In this document: positions 5,804 to 14,194 of the stretch, in pieces
Position numbering within the stretch: the first letter of the stretch is position 1
Layout of the letters: each line of letters begins with the position of its first letter
Origin: a virus
Virus record (IMG/VR): IMGVR_UViG_3300028837_004144
Location: 1-37,895 of that record
Length of the DNA stretch: 37,895 nucleotides
Reading direction: 5' to 3' (one strand)
Position numbers and translations under genes: made by a program
The notes under the pieces: generated by a model
What the model saw: the letters and a program-made list of their open reading frames with translations, nothing else
What the model was told of the DNA's origin: nothing
Databases searched by the model: none

Positions 5804-7757
5804 ACTCTGGCAGCCGCCCGAGCGCATGACGGCCGCCGAGTGGGTACCGCGGTGGGTGCGTCTGCCCGCGACCGTGGCGGCGATTCCCGGCCGGTGGTCG
5901 GCCGACCTTTTCCCATACTGCACAGGGGTGCTCGATGCCTGGTGTGACCCGTACATCGAGCAGATTGTATTGGAGTGGGGGTCACAGTTGGGCAAGACCA
6001 CCCTGATCGCCTGCCTCGCGCTGTACGTGGCCGACCAGGACCCCGGCCCCATGCTCTTGGCCTCAAGCGTGCAGTCGAGCGTCAAGGAACTGGTGAGCCT
6101 GCGCCTGTATCCCATGCTTGAGGCGTGTGACCGCACCAGGGAACTCTTGCCGCCCAAGCACCTGCAAGATGATTACCTGGTCTCCCTAACGACCATGCTC
6201 ATCTACACCGGATGGTCCGGCAGCGCCACGCGGATGGGCGAGAAAAGCATCCGGTACGTGATGATGACGGAATTAGATAAGTGGGCCATCCGCACGAGTC
6301 TTGAGGCCGACCCCGAACATCTGGCCGGCGAGCGCCGCAAGGCGTTTCCCAACTTCAAGATACTCAAAGAGTCCACGCCGACCATTGAGGGCCTGTCACG
6401 CATTCACTCGGCCTACCAGGCCAGCGACCGGCGCCGCTTCCACGTGCCATGTTCCAAATGCGGCGCCTATCAGGTACTGGACCGGGCCAACGTATGGTGG
6501 CCCCACACCCAGGAGGGCAAGAGCGTGGCGCCCGCCGAGGTGCGCGACGTGGCCCTTTACGTCTGCCCCCATTGCAACGGGCGCCTTGAGGACTATCAGA
6601 AACCCCGCCAATTGCGCGCGGGCCTCTGGCTCCCCGAAGGCGTGACGGCCACCGTGATCCGCCACCGGAAAAAGGCGCGGCGGCGCGACGTGGTTTGGGG
6701 CCGCCCGCCCAAGTGGCCGGCCAGGCCGTGGCTCACCAAAGGCGTCAAGTGGAAATGGGACCTCTTTGAGTACCGGCTGGCCGGCGAGCCGGCCAAGACC
6801 ACGCGCACGGCCGGCTACCACCTCGGCAGCCTCTACTCGCCGCTACTGACCTATGGCCATTATGCAGAAAAGTGGCTTGACTCCCAGGACGACCCGGCGG
6901 CCTTGCAGAACTTTATCAACGGGTGGGATGCCAAGCCCTGGCGGCTGTCGGTCTCGATGCCAGCGGCCGAGGAACTGGGCGAGCAACTCAAGACCGGCCA
7001 CGAACCGGGCACAGTGCCCAAGGGGGCCGTGATGTTGACCGCCGGCGTGGACCCCGCCGAGCATGTGATAAACTACGTCGTGCGCGCCTGGGCCAAGGAT
7101 GGCACCAGTTGGCTCATCGAGCACGGTGTGGTCGAATGGTCCAGAGACCTGCATACCGTCTACAACGCCATCATCGAACCGGCGTGGACGGTCGAGGGCG
7201 GCGGCACGATGGCCGTCCATTGCTGCGGCATCGACACCGGGTGGCAAGCCGGCGTGTGCTATGAGTTTTGCGTCCGGCAGGGCGATCGGGTGCGCGGTCT
7301 CAAGGGCCATGGGACGGTCGGCAGCGTGTGGAAACCCCTGCGCGTGGACGTGAATCCGGAAAGCGGCAAGGTCTACAAGCGCGGTCTGGTGGTGTGGGTG
7401 ATTGATTCGGGATATTGGAAAGACCAGATACATCATCGCTGGGGTCTCGACTCCGAAAGCCCAGGCAGTTGGAACCTGCACGCCGAACCGAGCCGGCCGT
7501 ACCTTCGACAGTTGGTGGCCGAGGTCAAGAGCAAGGTGACCGACAGGACCGGCCACGAAAAATTGCAATGGGTGGTGGTGGACCGCGGGGCCGGCTCGCA
7601 CTATCTCGACGCCGAGGTCTACGCCATGGCCGTAGCCTACATGAAAGGGATTGGCCGCGTGGCCAGGACCCGGCGCCGGCCCGGCCGGGGCAAGGGCGGG
7701 GCGGCCCATACGATGCGCCGGTTGCGGATGCACCGGGGGCATGGACGGAAAGGGTGA
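5739..7757 (+). CDS. terminase large subunit (lambda gpA family)
   Basis: 672 aa motor and nuclease of DNA packaging. WGSQLGKTTLI near residue 85 is the Walker A loop. RYVMMTELDKW near residue 175 is the Walker B position, with Thr where most relatives have Asp; the catalytic Glu is kept. FHVPCSKCGAYQ and the later CPHCNGRL resemble the zinc-like cysteine pairs of gpA. LTAGVDPAEHVINYVVRAW marks the start of the nuclease domain with its Asp. The C-terminus is very basic (RTRRRPGRGK). GGAG and AGAGGAA precede the ATG at 5739; ATG 5781 is an alternative. The family implies a lambda-like packaging mechanism, usually cos-cutting. Confidence 0.93.
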   Translation: MRSSKPLSPATRMPMLPGRVRRLWQPPERMTAAEWVPRWVRLPATVAAIPGRWSADLFPYCTGVLDAWCDPYIEQIVLEWGSQLGKTTLIACLALYVADQDPGPMLLASSVQSSVKELVSLRLYPMLEACDRTRELLPPKHLQDDYLVSLTTMLIYTGWSGSATRMGEKSIRYVMMTELDKWAIRTSLEADPEHLAGERRKAFPNFKILKESTPTIEGLSRIHSAYQASDRRRFHVPCSKCGAYQVLDRANVWWPHTQEGKSVAPAEVRDVALYVCPHCNGRLEDYQKPRQLRAGLWLPEGVTATVIRHRKKARRRDVVWGRPPKWPARPWLTKGVKWKWDLFEYRLAGEPAKTTRTAGYHLGSLYSPLLTYGHYAEKWLDSQDDPAALQNFINGWDAKPWRLSVSMPAAEELGEQLKTGHEPGTVPKGAVMLTAGVDPAEHVINYVVRAWAKDGTSWLIEHGVVEWSRDLHTVYNAIIEPAWTVEGGGTMAVHCCGIDTGWQAGVCYEFCVRQGDRVRGLKGHGTVGSVWKPLRVDVNPESGKVYKRGLVVWVIDSGYWKDQIHHRWGLDSESPGSWNLHAEPSRPYLRQLVAEVKSKVTDRTGHEKLQWVVVDRGAGSHYLDAEVYAMAVAYMKGIGRVARTRRRPGRGKGGAAHTMRRLRMHRGHGRKG

Positions 7758-7761
7758 GCGA

Positions 7762-7974
7762 ATGGTCAAGGTTTCTCCACGTGACGATGACAAGGCCAAG
7801 ACCCGGCCGTGGATGGTCTGCCCGGAATGCGGCAGCACCGACACCGAGGTCTACAGCAGCGGCCCCAAGTGTTGGGGCCGGCGGGACGGGCAGCCGTTCC
7901 GGTACCGCCTGCAATACCGCCGGTGCCTGGTGCTCAAGTGCCGCGCCCGGTTCAAGGCGGTCATGCCCCTTTGA
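7762..7974 (+). CDS. Ogr/Delta-like zinc-ribbon protein
   Basis: 70 aa. CPECGSTDTEVYSS gives a C-x2-C pair and, about 25 residues later, YRRCLVLKCRARFKAV gives C-x4-C followed by x-A-x-F. This spacing (C-x2-C, about 23-30 residues, C-x4-C, SATF-like tail) is that of the Ogr/Delta activators of late transcription in P2-like and satellite phages, and is also near that of Mu Com. It lies between terminase and gpW, an unusual place. AAAGGGTGAG precedes the ATG at 7762; an in-frame ATG at 7741 is possible. The role as activator is inference. Confidence 0.65.
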   Translation: MVKVSPRDDDKAKTRPWMVCPECGSTDTEVYSSGPKCWGRRDGQPFRYRLQYRRCLVLKCRARFKAVMPL

Positions 7975-8182
7975 TCCGCCTGCCGGCCGGCCGGAAATGG
8001 CGCCTGCGGGCCGCGCGCCGGCAAATCCGGCCTGGGATAGCCGCGCTACCGCCGCGAGGCGCCATGGCCCGCCTGGCGGCCCCCAGGGGGCAATAGACGG
8101 GAGTTGCAGGAGAAAAAGATTGTTACCAAATTGGTAATCATCCTCTTGCGGCCATGCCCGCCATCGGCTTTATCCTGAATGA
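7975..8182. other. noncoding gap with palindrome
   Basis: A 208-bp gap with no convincing gene, within the otherwise packed packaging module. It begins with a GGCCGGCCGG-rich stretch. At 8123-8137 the perfect palindrome TTACCAA-A-TTGGTAA stands out because it is AT-rich against a GC-rich background. It is placed 45 bp before the gpW-like gene and directly after the zinc-ribbon gene, so it is a candidate regulatory site. Confidence 0.55.
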
Positions 8183-8446
8183 ATGGCCACCGTAGATGAC
8201 ATCGAGACCCTCGCGGATGCGTGCTCGACCGCCCTGGCCGCCGGCGACTACGCCACGGCCAAACTCAAGTGGACACAACTTTCTGTGATGATAGGCGCAA
8301 AGCCGGACGTGACCACCCCCGAATTGTCCACCCGGTGGGACCGCGCCGCGCTCGATGGCCTGGGAAAGCAAATCGCCGCGCTTGAACAAGAGACGGGACG
8401 GCGCCGGCGGCGGGTGTTGGCCGGTTTTCGCAACCGGGGCAGATAA
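8183..8446 (+). CDS. gpW-like head-tail joining protein
   Basis: 87 aa. The C-terminal part GLGKQIAALEQETGRRRRRVLAGF parallels the end of lambda gpW (an ALEVQTG-like helix, an Arg-rich turn, then AGF). The position between large terminase and portal is exactly that of lambda W. gpW is needed after DNA packaging for tail attachment. The N-terminal half (ADACSTALAAGDYATAKL) is helical. The ATG at 8183 has no clear ribosome site. Its TAA overlaps the portal ATG by one base. Confidence 0.75.
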   Translation: MATVDDIETLADACSTALAAGDYATAKLKWTQLSVMIGAKPDVTTPELSTRWDRAALDGLGKQIAALEQETGRRRRRVLAGFRNRGR

Positions 8447-10002
8447 TGCCAAGGCCGAGTGATGGGAGTCTGGGCAATCTTCACGTGCAGTTGCGTCGCG
8501 CTTCTGAGCGCACGGTGCTCGACCGTGCCATCGGCTTCGTCTCCCCGCGCGCCGAACTCGCCCGCCTCAAGGGCCGCGTCAGCCGTACCATGCTCGGATT
8601 CCGGGCGGCCAACATCAGCCGCCTGCGCCGCCGCCGCGACCGGACCAGCGGGTCGGCCGACCGGCATCTTACGCACGCCCAACTTCACGTGTTGCGCGAG
8701 AACGCGCGCGAGTTGGACCGCGACAATTGCATCGCCGGCGGTCTGCTCAATCGCATGGTCGATAACATCGTCGGCGAGGGCGGGCGCTTTGAGGCCCTTA
8801 CCGATGACGAGCAATGGAACACGCGGGCCGAGGGCCTGTTTGACGAGTGGGCCTTTGATGCCGACACGGTGGACGTTGCCGGGCGGTTTGCCTTTTGGGA
8901 AATGTCCCGGTCCGCGCTCCGGGCCGTGCTGGTGGACGGTGACCATCTCATGCTCAAGATTCGCAACGGCACCTTGCAGCAAGTCGAAGGTCACCAGTTG
9001 GGCACGCCGACCCGGCGCAGCATCCCGGCCGGCACGCCGTCGGGCACGCGCATCATCCACGGCGTCGAGATTACCAAAACCAACAAGCCGGTGGCCTACC
9101 ATTTCGGGCCGAGCCACCGCGGCATCGAGCATATCTTCAAGACCACCCGCGTCGAGGCCAGCAAACTCTTTTGGCTCTGGAACTGGAAACGGTGCAGCCA
9201 GACGCGCGGACAGTCGAGCCTGGCCGACACCGATATTTACTTCGAGCACCTTGACCGATATATCGAGTTTGCGATTGTGGCATCCCAGGTTGCGAGCGCC
9301 CACGTCATCGGCGTCGAAACCGAATATGGCGAAGCGTCGGGCGAGCCGGAAGGCACCACGGAACTCGATGAGTTGGGTAACGAGCAATTTGTTGAGGAGA
9401 ACCAAGCGGGCACCATGCTCTACATGGAGCCGGGGGAGAAAGTCAAGCCTCTCACGCCCGCCCACCCGATGCCGGAGTTTGAGCCTTTCTTGCGGGCCTT
9501 CGGCCGCATCATCGGCCTGCCCTATGGCCTGCCGATCGAGGTGGTCCTGCTCGACTGGTCGCAGGGCAACTACGCCAGCGCCCGCGGGGCCATGCAGCAG
9601 GCCAAAAAAGCCTGGCGAAACTGGCAGAAATACATCTACACCCACCTTATGTGGCCGGTATGGGTTTGGAAGATTCGCCAGTTTATCGCCGAGGGAAAAC
9701 TGGCCAACCGTGATGACCACGCCAAGATGCTGTGGGTGGGGCCTGGGTGGGATTGGATTGACGTTTACAAAGAGGTCGTGGCCGCCGAACGGGGTATCGG
9801 GTGCGGCATCGAAAGCCGGGCCAGGGTGCTCATGCAGCGCGGCCTGGACCTGGGGAACCTCATGCGCGAGCGGGCCAAGGCCATCGTGATGGCCAAGGCC
9901 ATCGCCAAGGAGTTTGAGATTGAGAATTACAAAGACGTGCTCGGCAAGGTGAAAAAGCCGGCCGGCCGCGCGACGAAGCGCGGCGGTACGCAAGGGGAGT
10001 GA
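8446..10002 (+). CDS. portal protein (lambda gpB family)
   Basis: 518 aa dodecameric vertex channel through which DNA enters the head. The N-terminal block with LRENARELDRDNCIAGGLLNRMVDNIVGEGG and the central ALRAVLVDGDHLMLKIRNG, VEGHQLGTP and IIHGVEITKTNKPVAYHFGP are typical of the lambda-family portals (PF05136). The later IGLPYGLPIEVVLLDWSQGNYASARGA is the conserved helix-rich segment of the same family. Length is as expected. Gene order Nu1-A-zinc ribbon-W-B-C matches lambda apart from the added zinc ribbon. Confidence 0.93.
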   Translation: MPRPSDGSLGNLHVQLRRASERTVLDRAIGFVSPRAELARLKGRVSRTMLGFRAANISRLRRRRDRTSGSADRHLTHAQLHVLRENARELDRDNCIAGGLLNRMVDNIVGEGGRFEALTDDEQWNTRAEGLFDEWAFDADTVDVAGRFAFWEMSRSALRAVLVDGDHLMLKIRNGTLQQVEGHQLGTPTRRSIPAGTPSGTRIIHGVEITKTNKPVAYHFGPSHRGIEHIFKTTRVEASKLFWLWNWKRCSQTRGQSSLADTDIYFEHLDRYIEFAIVASQVASAHVIGVETEYGEASGEPEGTTELDELGNEQFVEENQAGTMLYMEPGEKVKPLTPAHPMPEFEPFLRAFGRIIGLPYGLPIEVVLLDWSQGNYASARGAMQQAKKAWRNWQKYIYTHLMWPVWVWKIRQFIAEGKLANRDDHAKMLWVGPGWDWIDVYKEVVAAERGIGCGIESRARVLMQRGLDLGNLMRERAKAIVMAKAIAKEFEIENYKDVLGKVKKPAGRATKRGGTQGE

Positions 10003-10004
10003 CC

Positions 10005-11612
10005 ATGCCGTTTGTCAACTACCACAACTGCCGGCTGAAAGACCCCGGCAAGTTCAAGGACGGCAAAGACAATTGGGCCACGGTCGGGCGAAAATCGGCC
10101 AGCAAGGGGGGCCGCGCTTACCTGGCGGTCCGGGGCGTGCTCAAGGCCACGGGCAAGTGGGCCGACCAGGCCCTGCGCTATGCCAAGGGCAGGTGGCCCA
10201 AGGCCGTGGCCCAAAGCCATTGCAAGGCCCACAAGGGGATACTCTTTGAGCCGGCCAAGGGTACCAGCGCGCCGGCCGATCCCGATGACGTGGCCGAGGT
10301 CCTGGCGGTCGGATGGTATGGGCCGACAGACGTAAGCGCGGCCGAGCCGTGCCCGACCGGCATGGACGATGAGGCCATCGACGCCCACGACCTGGGCGTC
10401 GGCCTTGAGGATGGTGCCACCCCGGCCATCGGCCAGGTCGCCGCGGGGGGCACGGTGGAATTGCCGACCGAAGCGCTGTGCCTGGCGGCCGGCGAGGAGT
10501 CAATCGAACTGGCTGCCGATGACGGCGACGGCGGCAGCACACAGTTCAAGATGGTGGCCTACAGCGGCCACCCCATTGTGGGGCACTGGTATTACGGCAC
10601 CCTGGTCCTGGACTGTGCCGGCATGGTCTTTGACGGCGCCAAGATGGCCGTGCTGCGCGAGCACGAGCGCGACCGCATCGTCGGCCTGGCCCCCACCAAG
10701 GATATTGAGCATAACACCGCGCTGGTGGTTTCCGGGAAGGTGCTCGACACCGGGGATGGCCGCGAGGTCGTGAGCCTGTCGAAGCAAGGTTTTCCGTGGC
10801 AGGCCAGCATGTATTTCCGGCCCCTGGGTGACGTGACCCAGTTGGCCAAGGGCGAGACCATGACGGTCAACGGCCACCCGGTACGGGGACCGGCGTATGT
10901 ATTCACCAAGACCCGGATACGCGAGGTGAGTTTCTGCACGCTGGGTGCAGACCATAGGACCCGCGCACGCGCGTGGGCCGCTGCCGATGATGGCCCGGCG
11001 GCCATCACCGTCCAATCGAGCAAACCTGATGAGGAGCATGAGCCCATGGCAGAAACACCAACCCCAGGCGCCGAAGCGCCCCCGGCCGCAGACCTGTCGA
11101 AAGTCACGGCCGAGCAATTGCGGAGTGCCAACCCGGACCTGGCCGCGGAACTGGCCAAGGCGCCGGCGGGCACCGTCGAGGAACTGAAAGCGGCCATGCC
11201 CGATGCGCCGGCCGACTTTCTCTTGGAGCAAGTCCAGGCCGGGGCCAGCGTGGCCGACGCCCGCGGGAACTGGGCGAATAAGGTGCTCAAGGAAAAGGCC
11301 GCGGCGGCCGAGGCCGATGCCACGACCACCGCGCCGGTCGAGACGGCCGGCGACGGGACGGGCGCCGAGGACGTGCCCAAGACGTTTCGCCAGGCCGTGG
11401 CCGTGGTCCAAAAAGAGCGGGCCGAGGAAGGGCGGCCGGTGAGCCGGTCCAAGGCCATGAGCCTGGTGGACGGGCGGTGGCCCGACTTGCGCAAGAAGAT
11501 GGTGGCCGCGGCCAATCCCACCAAGACGGCTGCCGTGGACGGCCACTTTGCCGCGGCCGAGGCCAGCGAATTGCCGCACGCCCGCAAGGCCGCCAACACA
11601 CCGGGCGGTTAA
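10005..11612 (+). CDS. head maturation protease with C-terminal scaffold (gpC-like)
   Basis: 535 aa. An N-terminal segment (MPFVNYHNCRLKDPGKF to about residue 85) is a lysine- and tryptophan-rich unit also seen in other phage proteins. The centre contains VLREHERDRIVGLA and, about 50 residues on, GFPWQASMYFRP; these fit the His and Ser of phage prohead serine proteases. The last 190 residues (from MAETPTPGAEAPP) are Ala/Glu-rich and helical like a scaffold, and have their own in-frame start at 11046. This is the arrangement of lambda C and Nu3. AAGGGGAG precedes the ATG at 10005; a GTG at 9999 overlaps the portal stop. Confidence 0.82.
   Translation: MPFVNYHNCRLKDPGKFKDGKDNWATVGRKSASKGGRAYLAVRGVLKATGKWADQALRYAKGRWPKAVAQSHCKAHKGILFEPAKGTSAPADPDDVAEVLAVGWYGPTDVSAAEPCPTGMDDEAIDAHDLGVGLEDGATPAIGQVAAGGTVELPTEALCLAAGEESIELAADDGDGGSTQFKMVAYSGHPIVGHWYYGTLVLDCAGMVFDGAKMAVLREHERDRIVGLAPTKDIEHNTALVVSGKVLDTGDGREVVSLSKQGFPWQASMYFRPLGDVTQLAKGETMTVNGHPVRGPAYVFTKTRIREVSFCTLGADHRTRARAWAAADDGPAAITVQSSKPDEEHEPMAETPTPGAEAPPAADLSKVTAEQLRSANPDLAAELAKAPAGTVEELKAAMPDAPADFLLEQVQAGASVADARGNWANKVLKEKAAAAEADATTTAPVETAGDGTGAEDVPKTFRQAVAVVQKERAEEGRPVSRSKAMSLVDGRWPDLRKKMVAAANPTKTAAVDGHFAAAEASELPHARKAANTPGG
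11046..11612 (+). CDS. nested scaffolding protein (Nu3-like)
   Basis: 188 aa made from an internal in-frame ATG of the protease gene. The site GAGGAG lies at 11031-11036, nine bases before the ATG, and is among the best ribosome sites in the window. The sequence is Ala/Glu/Asp-rich and mostly helical (TAEQLRSANPDLAAELAKAP; VEELKAAMPDAPADFLLEQVQAG), ending in a basic stretch that could contact the capsid protein. In lambda, Nu3 is translated the same way from inside C. Expression is inferred from the ribosome site, the junction of domains and the parallel. Confidence 0.72.
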   Translation: MAETPTPGAEAPPAADLSKVTAEQLRSANPDLAAELAKAPAGTVEELKAAMPDAPADFLLEQVQAGASVADARGNWANKVLKEKAAAAEADATTTAPVETAGDGTGAEDVPKTFRQAVAVVQKERAEEGRPVSRSKAMSLVDGRWPDLRKKMVAAANPTKTAAVDGHFAAAEASELPHARKAANTPGG

Positions 11613-11674
11613 TGGCCGGCCGCCGATTGTAGAGGGGTTGACCGGGTGAGGGGTAAAATCGAAAGGTACTGGCC

Positions 11675-12184
11675 ATGAGCACCCAATCGCACTCAGCCGC
11701 GGCTAAAGCCAAAGCCAAGGCCGACGCCGAAGCCAAGAGGGCGGCCGACGCCGACGCCGATGCCGAAGCCAAGAGGGTAGCCGAAGCCGAAGCGGACGTC
11801 GAAGCCGAAGCGGACGCCGAAGCCAAGAGGGCGGCCGACGCCGAAGCGGACGCCGATAGAGACGAACATGCCGGGGCCGACGGGAAGCGCAGGTCGGACG
11901 ATGTACCGGGGACCACACGCGAGCCTGATGCCCCCAAGCCGGGGAGTGACGCCCCCCGGCCGGGGGCCGAGCGTGGTCAACCTGCCACCGGGGTTGCCGC
12001 CGCGACCGCCGCGGCCGGCCAACCCGCGACGTTGGAGGAGGCCGTTGAAAGCCACCTCAAACGTCACCCGACCTGCCACCGTTGGCTTGCCGTGGACATC
12101 TGCCGCCAGGCTTACCCGGAACTCGCCGGCCTGCCGCCCACGCGGTTAAGCCGGCAGCGCGCCAAGCAACGGCAAGGCGGGTAG
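11675..12184 (+). CDS. Ala/Asp/Glu low-complexity protein
   Basis: 169 aa. Residues about 7-65 are a run of Ala alternating with Lys, Glu and Asp (AKAKADAEAKRAADADADAE), followed by a Pro-rich acidic linker, then a short folded-looking C-terminus (EEAVESHLKRHPTCHRWLAVDICRQAYPEL). I do not recognise the family. The repeat array should form a long charged single helix. GAAAGGTACTGG precedes the ATG. It sits between protease/scaffold and the decoration-like protein, so a role in head assembly is possible but unproven. Confidence 0.65.
   Translation: MSTQSHSAAAKAKAKADAEAKRAADADADAEAKRVAEAEADVEAEADAEAKRAADAEADADRDEHAGADGKRRSDDVPGTTREPDAPKPGSDAPRPGAERGQPATGVAAATAAAGQPATLEEAVESHLKRHPTCHRWLAVDICRQAYPELAGLPPTRLSRQRAKQRQGG
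11713..11868 (+). repeat. in-gene tandem repeat region
   Basis: A 32-bp unit beginning GACGCCGAAGCCAAGAGG occurs identically at 11723-11754 and 11813-11844, 90 bp apart (a multiple of three), with partial copies between. It encodes the DAEAKRAADA pattern and is expected to vary in copy number between relatives. Confidence 0.75.
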
Positions 12185-12271
12185 CCGCCAAATGAGGGAG
12201 ACGTGAGCGACGTGGCTGGCCGGCCACGTGATGCCGGCCAAGCATGAACCCAAACACAGGGAGTTACGCAA

Positions 12272-12670
12272 ATGGCTCGACAAATCGAAAACGGGCACGT
12301 GACCTTGCAGGTCAATGCCACGGTGGCCGTGACGCGGTTCGCCCTGGTCAAACTGACCAGCGGCCTCATCGTCCTTAACACGGTGACCGAGACCGACGTG
12401 CCGGTCGGCGTCGTGCAGAACGCGGGCGCCGTCAACACCCGCCAGGACGTGCGATTGCTGTCCGATCCTGGGACGTTCAAGATGGTCGCGTCCGGCGTCA
12501 TCGCCCTCGGCGCCGACGTTTACGCCGCGGCCATCGGAAAAATCTCTGCGCTGCCGGTCGGCGCCGGCGATTACCGGCGCGTCGGCCAAGCCCTTGAGGC
12601 CGCCGCCGCCGACGAAGACATCATCGAGGTGCTGCCGTCCCATGACCATCACATCGAGACCGTGACCTGA
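12272..12670 (+). CDS. capsid decoration/head fibre-like protein (DUF2190-like)
   Basis: 132 aa. Beta-rich pattern with alternating hydrophobics: VTLQVNATVAVTRFALVKLTSGLIVLNTVTETDVPVGVVQNAGA, then VRLLSDPGTFKMVASGVIALGADVYAA and a final acidic tail. This resembles DUF2190-type small capsid proteins that sit just before the major capsid gene, where lambda has the decoration protein D. CAGGGAG precedes the ATG at 12272. The match is by pattern and position and I hold it at moderate confidence. Confidence 0.65.
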   Translation: MARQIENGHVTLQVNATVAVTRFALVKLTSGLIVLNTVTETDVPVGVVQNAGAVNTRQDVRLLSDPGTFKMVASGVIALGADVYAAAIGKISALPVGAGDYRRVGQALEAAAADEDIIEVLPSHDHHIETVT

Positions 12671-12742
12671 TAGACGGTCACGAGTCTCGCAAGGGTTGTA
12701 ACCGCCCGGTCGGGGCGTCTCGGCCTGGGAGACAAAACGACG

Positions 12743-12760
12743 GCGTGGCCGTTGCCACGC
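12743..12760 (+). promoter_or_regulatory. stem-loop before the capsid gene
   Basis: GCGTGGC, loop CGTT, GCCACGC: a perfect 7-bp stem ending two bases before the GGAAAGGAG ribosome site of the major capsid gene. It could protect the 5' end of a processed mRNA or tune translation. Confidence 0.5.
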
Positions 12761-12779
12761 GCGGAAAGGAGTAAGTGCC

Positions 12780-13757
12780 ATGGCCGTTAGCGCAGCCGCT
12801 ACCCTGCAACGCCCGGACCTGGGCGTTACCATCGAGGAATACCGGCTTGAGGCGCTCAGCCGGTCCCTCATCGCCGACCAGGCGCTGCCGCTGTTTGAGG
12901 TGGCCCTGCAATCCGCCGAGTTCGGCGTGATCCCGGTCGAGACTGGCCTGCGCGTCCCCGACACCAACCGGGCGCCCGGCGCCGCGTACCCGCGCGGTGA
13001 CTGGCAGTTTGAGACCGACTACTATGCTTGCTCCGAGCATGGTTGGGAGGAGGTGGTTGACGACAGCCGCGCCGCCATCTACCGGCGTTTCTTCGACGCC
13101 GAGCAAGCGACCGCGAGAAAGGCGGCCAAGGTCTTTTACACGGCCCGCGAGTACCGGGCCTCGGCCTTGCTGTTCAACACGACCACCTGGTCGGTGGCGG
13201 ACACCGAAAAGCAGACGGTTAGCGTGGAGTGGGACACGTCGGCCACCGCCGTGCCGCGCGCCGAGATTCTCAAGGCCCGCAAGCAAATCCATGCGGTGAC
13301 CGGCCTCGAACCGAACGCGCTCATCGTGACGTGGAGCACCTACCATGACTTGCTCAACTGCGCGAGCATTCTCGACGCCCTGAAATACACCGCGCCGCTT
13401 GAGGTCAGCCCGGAAGTTGCGCGGCGCCGCATCCTGGCCACCGTGCTCGGCGTTGATCGGATTCTGGTCGGGGGTGCCATCTACAACAGCGCTCTCGAGG
13501 GCGCCACGCCAACGCTCGTGCCCGTGTGGGACGACGAGTACGCCATGCTGGCCTGCGTCTGCGAGGAAAACGCGGACCTCGAAATCCCCGCCGTCGGGCG
13601 CACGTTCCTCTTTACCGGCGACTCCCCCGACCTGGTGGTCGTGGAAAGTTACCGCCTTGAGGAAAGGCGCAGCGACGTGATCCGCCTGCGGCAGCACGTG
13701 CACGAGAAAGTGCTCCGCAAAGACGTGGCCATCCTGTTTGACAACATCACCACCTGA
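12780..13757 (+). CDS. major capsid protein
   Basis: 325 aa. The layout fits an HK97-fold capsid protein: an N-terminal arm with LEALSRSLIADQALPLFEVALQSAEFGVIP, an extended loop region with RVPDTNRAPGAAYPRGDWQFETDYYACSEHGWEEVVDD, a long spine-like helix (FFDAEQATARKAAKVFYTAREYRAS), and a C-terminal domain with VTGLEPNALIVTWSTYHDLL and RRRILATVLGVDRILVGGA. It has the strongest ribosome site of the head genes (GGAAAGGAG), as expected for the most abundant protein, and follows protease, scaffold and decoration genes. Confidence 0.88.
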   Translation: MAVSAAATLQRPDLGVTIEEYRLEALSRSLIADQALPLFEVALQSAEFGVIPVETGLRVPDTNRAPGAAYPRGDWQFETDYYACSEHGWEEVVDDSRAAIYRRFFDAEQATARKAAKVFYTAREYRASALLFNTTTWSVADTEKQTVSVEWDTSATAVPRAEILKARKQIHAVTGLEPNALIVTWSTYHDLLNCASILDALKYTAPLEVSPEVARRRILATVLGVDRILVGGAIYNSALEGATPTLVPVWDDEYAMLACVCEENADLEIPAVGRTFLFTGDSPDLVVVESYRLEERRSDVIRLRQHVHEKVLRKDVAILFDNITT

Positions 13758-13830
13758 GTCATCTTCCGCGCAATCCACCGGCGCCGGGCCGGCCGGCCGG
13801 CCCGGCGCCCGAGCCCGTCGGGGGCCGCCA

Positions 13831-14181
13831 ATGGGAGCACCACGTCGTGCCGACCCGAATGGCTGTGGGGGCAAGCACCTGAAACTGGTGCTGGCCCTGG
13901 GCCTGCCCGTGATGGCCCTGGTGCTGGCCATCAGCGCGTGGGTGCACACCGGCGCCGCCTCGGCCCTGGCCACCCATCAAAAGGCCCAGGCCGCCGCGGC
14001 CGCGGTTTCCGAGACCCGGCTGCGGTCCCTTGAGGGTGACCGGGCGAGCCTGGTGACCGCCACCGATAACCTGCGCAGGGAACTCGAGCGCGCCCGCCAG
14101 GACGTCCGGCAGGCCATGGCCGACCTCAAGCGCGAAATCGACCGGCTGCAACCGCGGCCACCGACGGCCGCGGACAACTGA
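13831..14181 (+). CDS. membrane-anchored coiled-coil protein (i-spanin-like)
   Basis: 116 aa. A short basic N-terminus is followed by one membrane segment (about residues 17-38, LKLVLALGLPVMALVLAISAWV) and then a coiled coil of some 65 residues (VSETRLRSLEGDRASLVTATDN onward), ending in a short Pro-rich tail. This is the architecture of an inner-membrane spanin (Rz-like). The next gene encodes a lipoprotein, which would be the outer partner. Spanins normally lie beside endolysin and holin, not after the capsid gene, so the assignment is provisional. A structural membrane protein is the alternative. ATG 13831 follows a GGGGG tract; the longer frame overlaps the capsid gene. Confidence 0.55.
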   Translation: MGAPRRADPNGCGGKHLKLVLALGLPVMALVLAISAWVHTGAASALATHQKAQAAAAAVSETRLRSLEGDRASLVTATDNLRRELERARQDVRQAMADLKREIDRLQPRPPTAADN

Positions 14182-14194
14182 AAGGGTTTCATTC

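Noticed and set aside
6843-7844. 333-codon leftward open frame
   Set aside because: Antisense to the large terminase; His/Pro/Ala-rich translation is a by-product of GC-rich codon positions.
8248-9993. 581-codon leftward open frame
   Set aside because: Antisense to the portal gene; no recognisable motif and no ribosome site.
11713-11868. Possible CRISPR-like array
   Set aside because: The repeats are coding, vary in spacing, and lack unique spacers.
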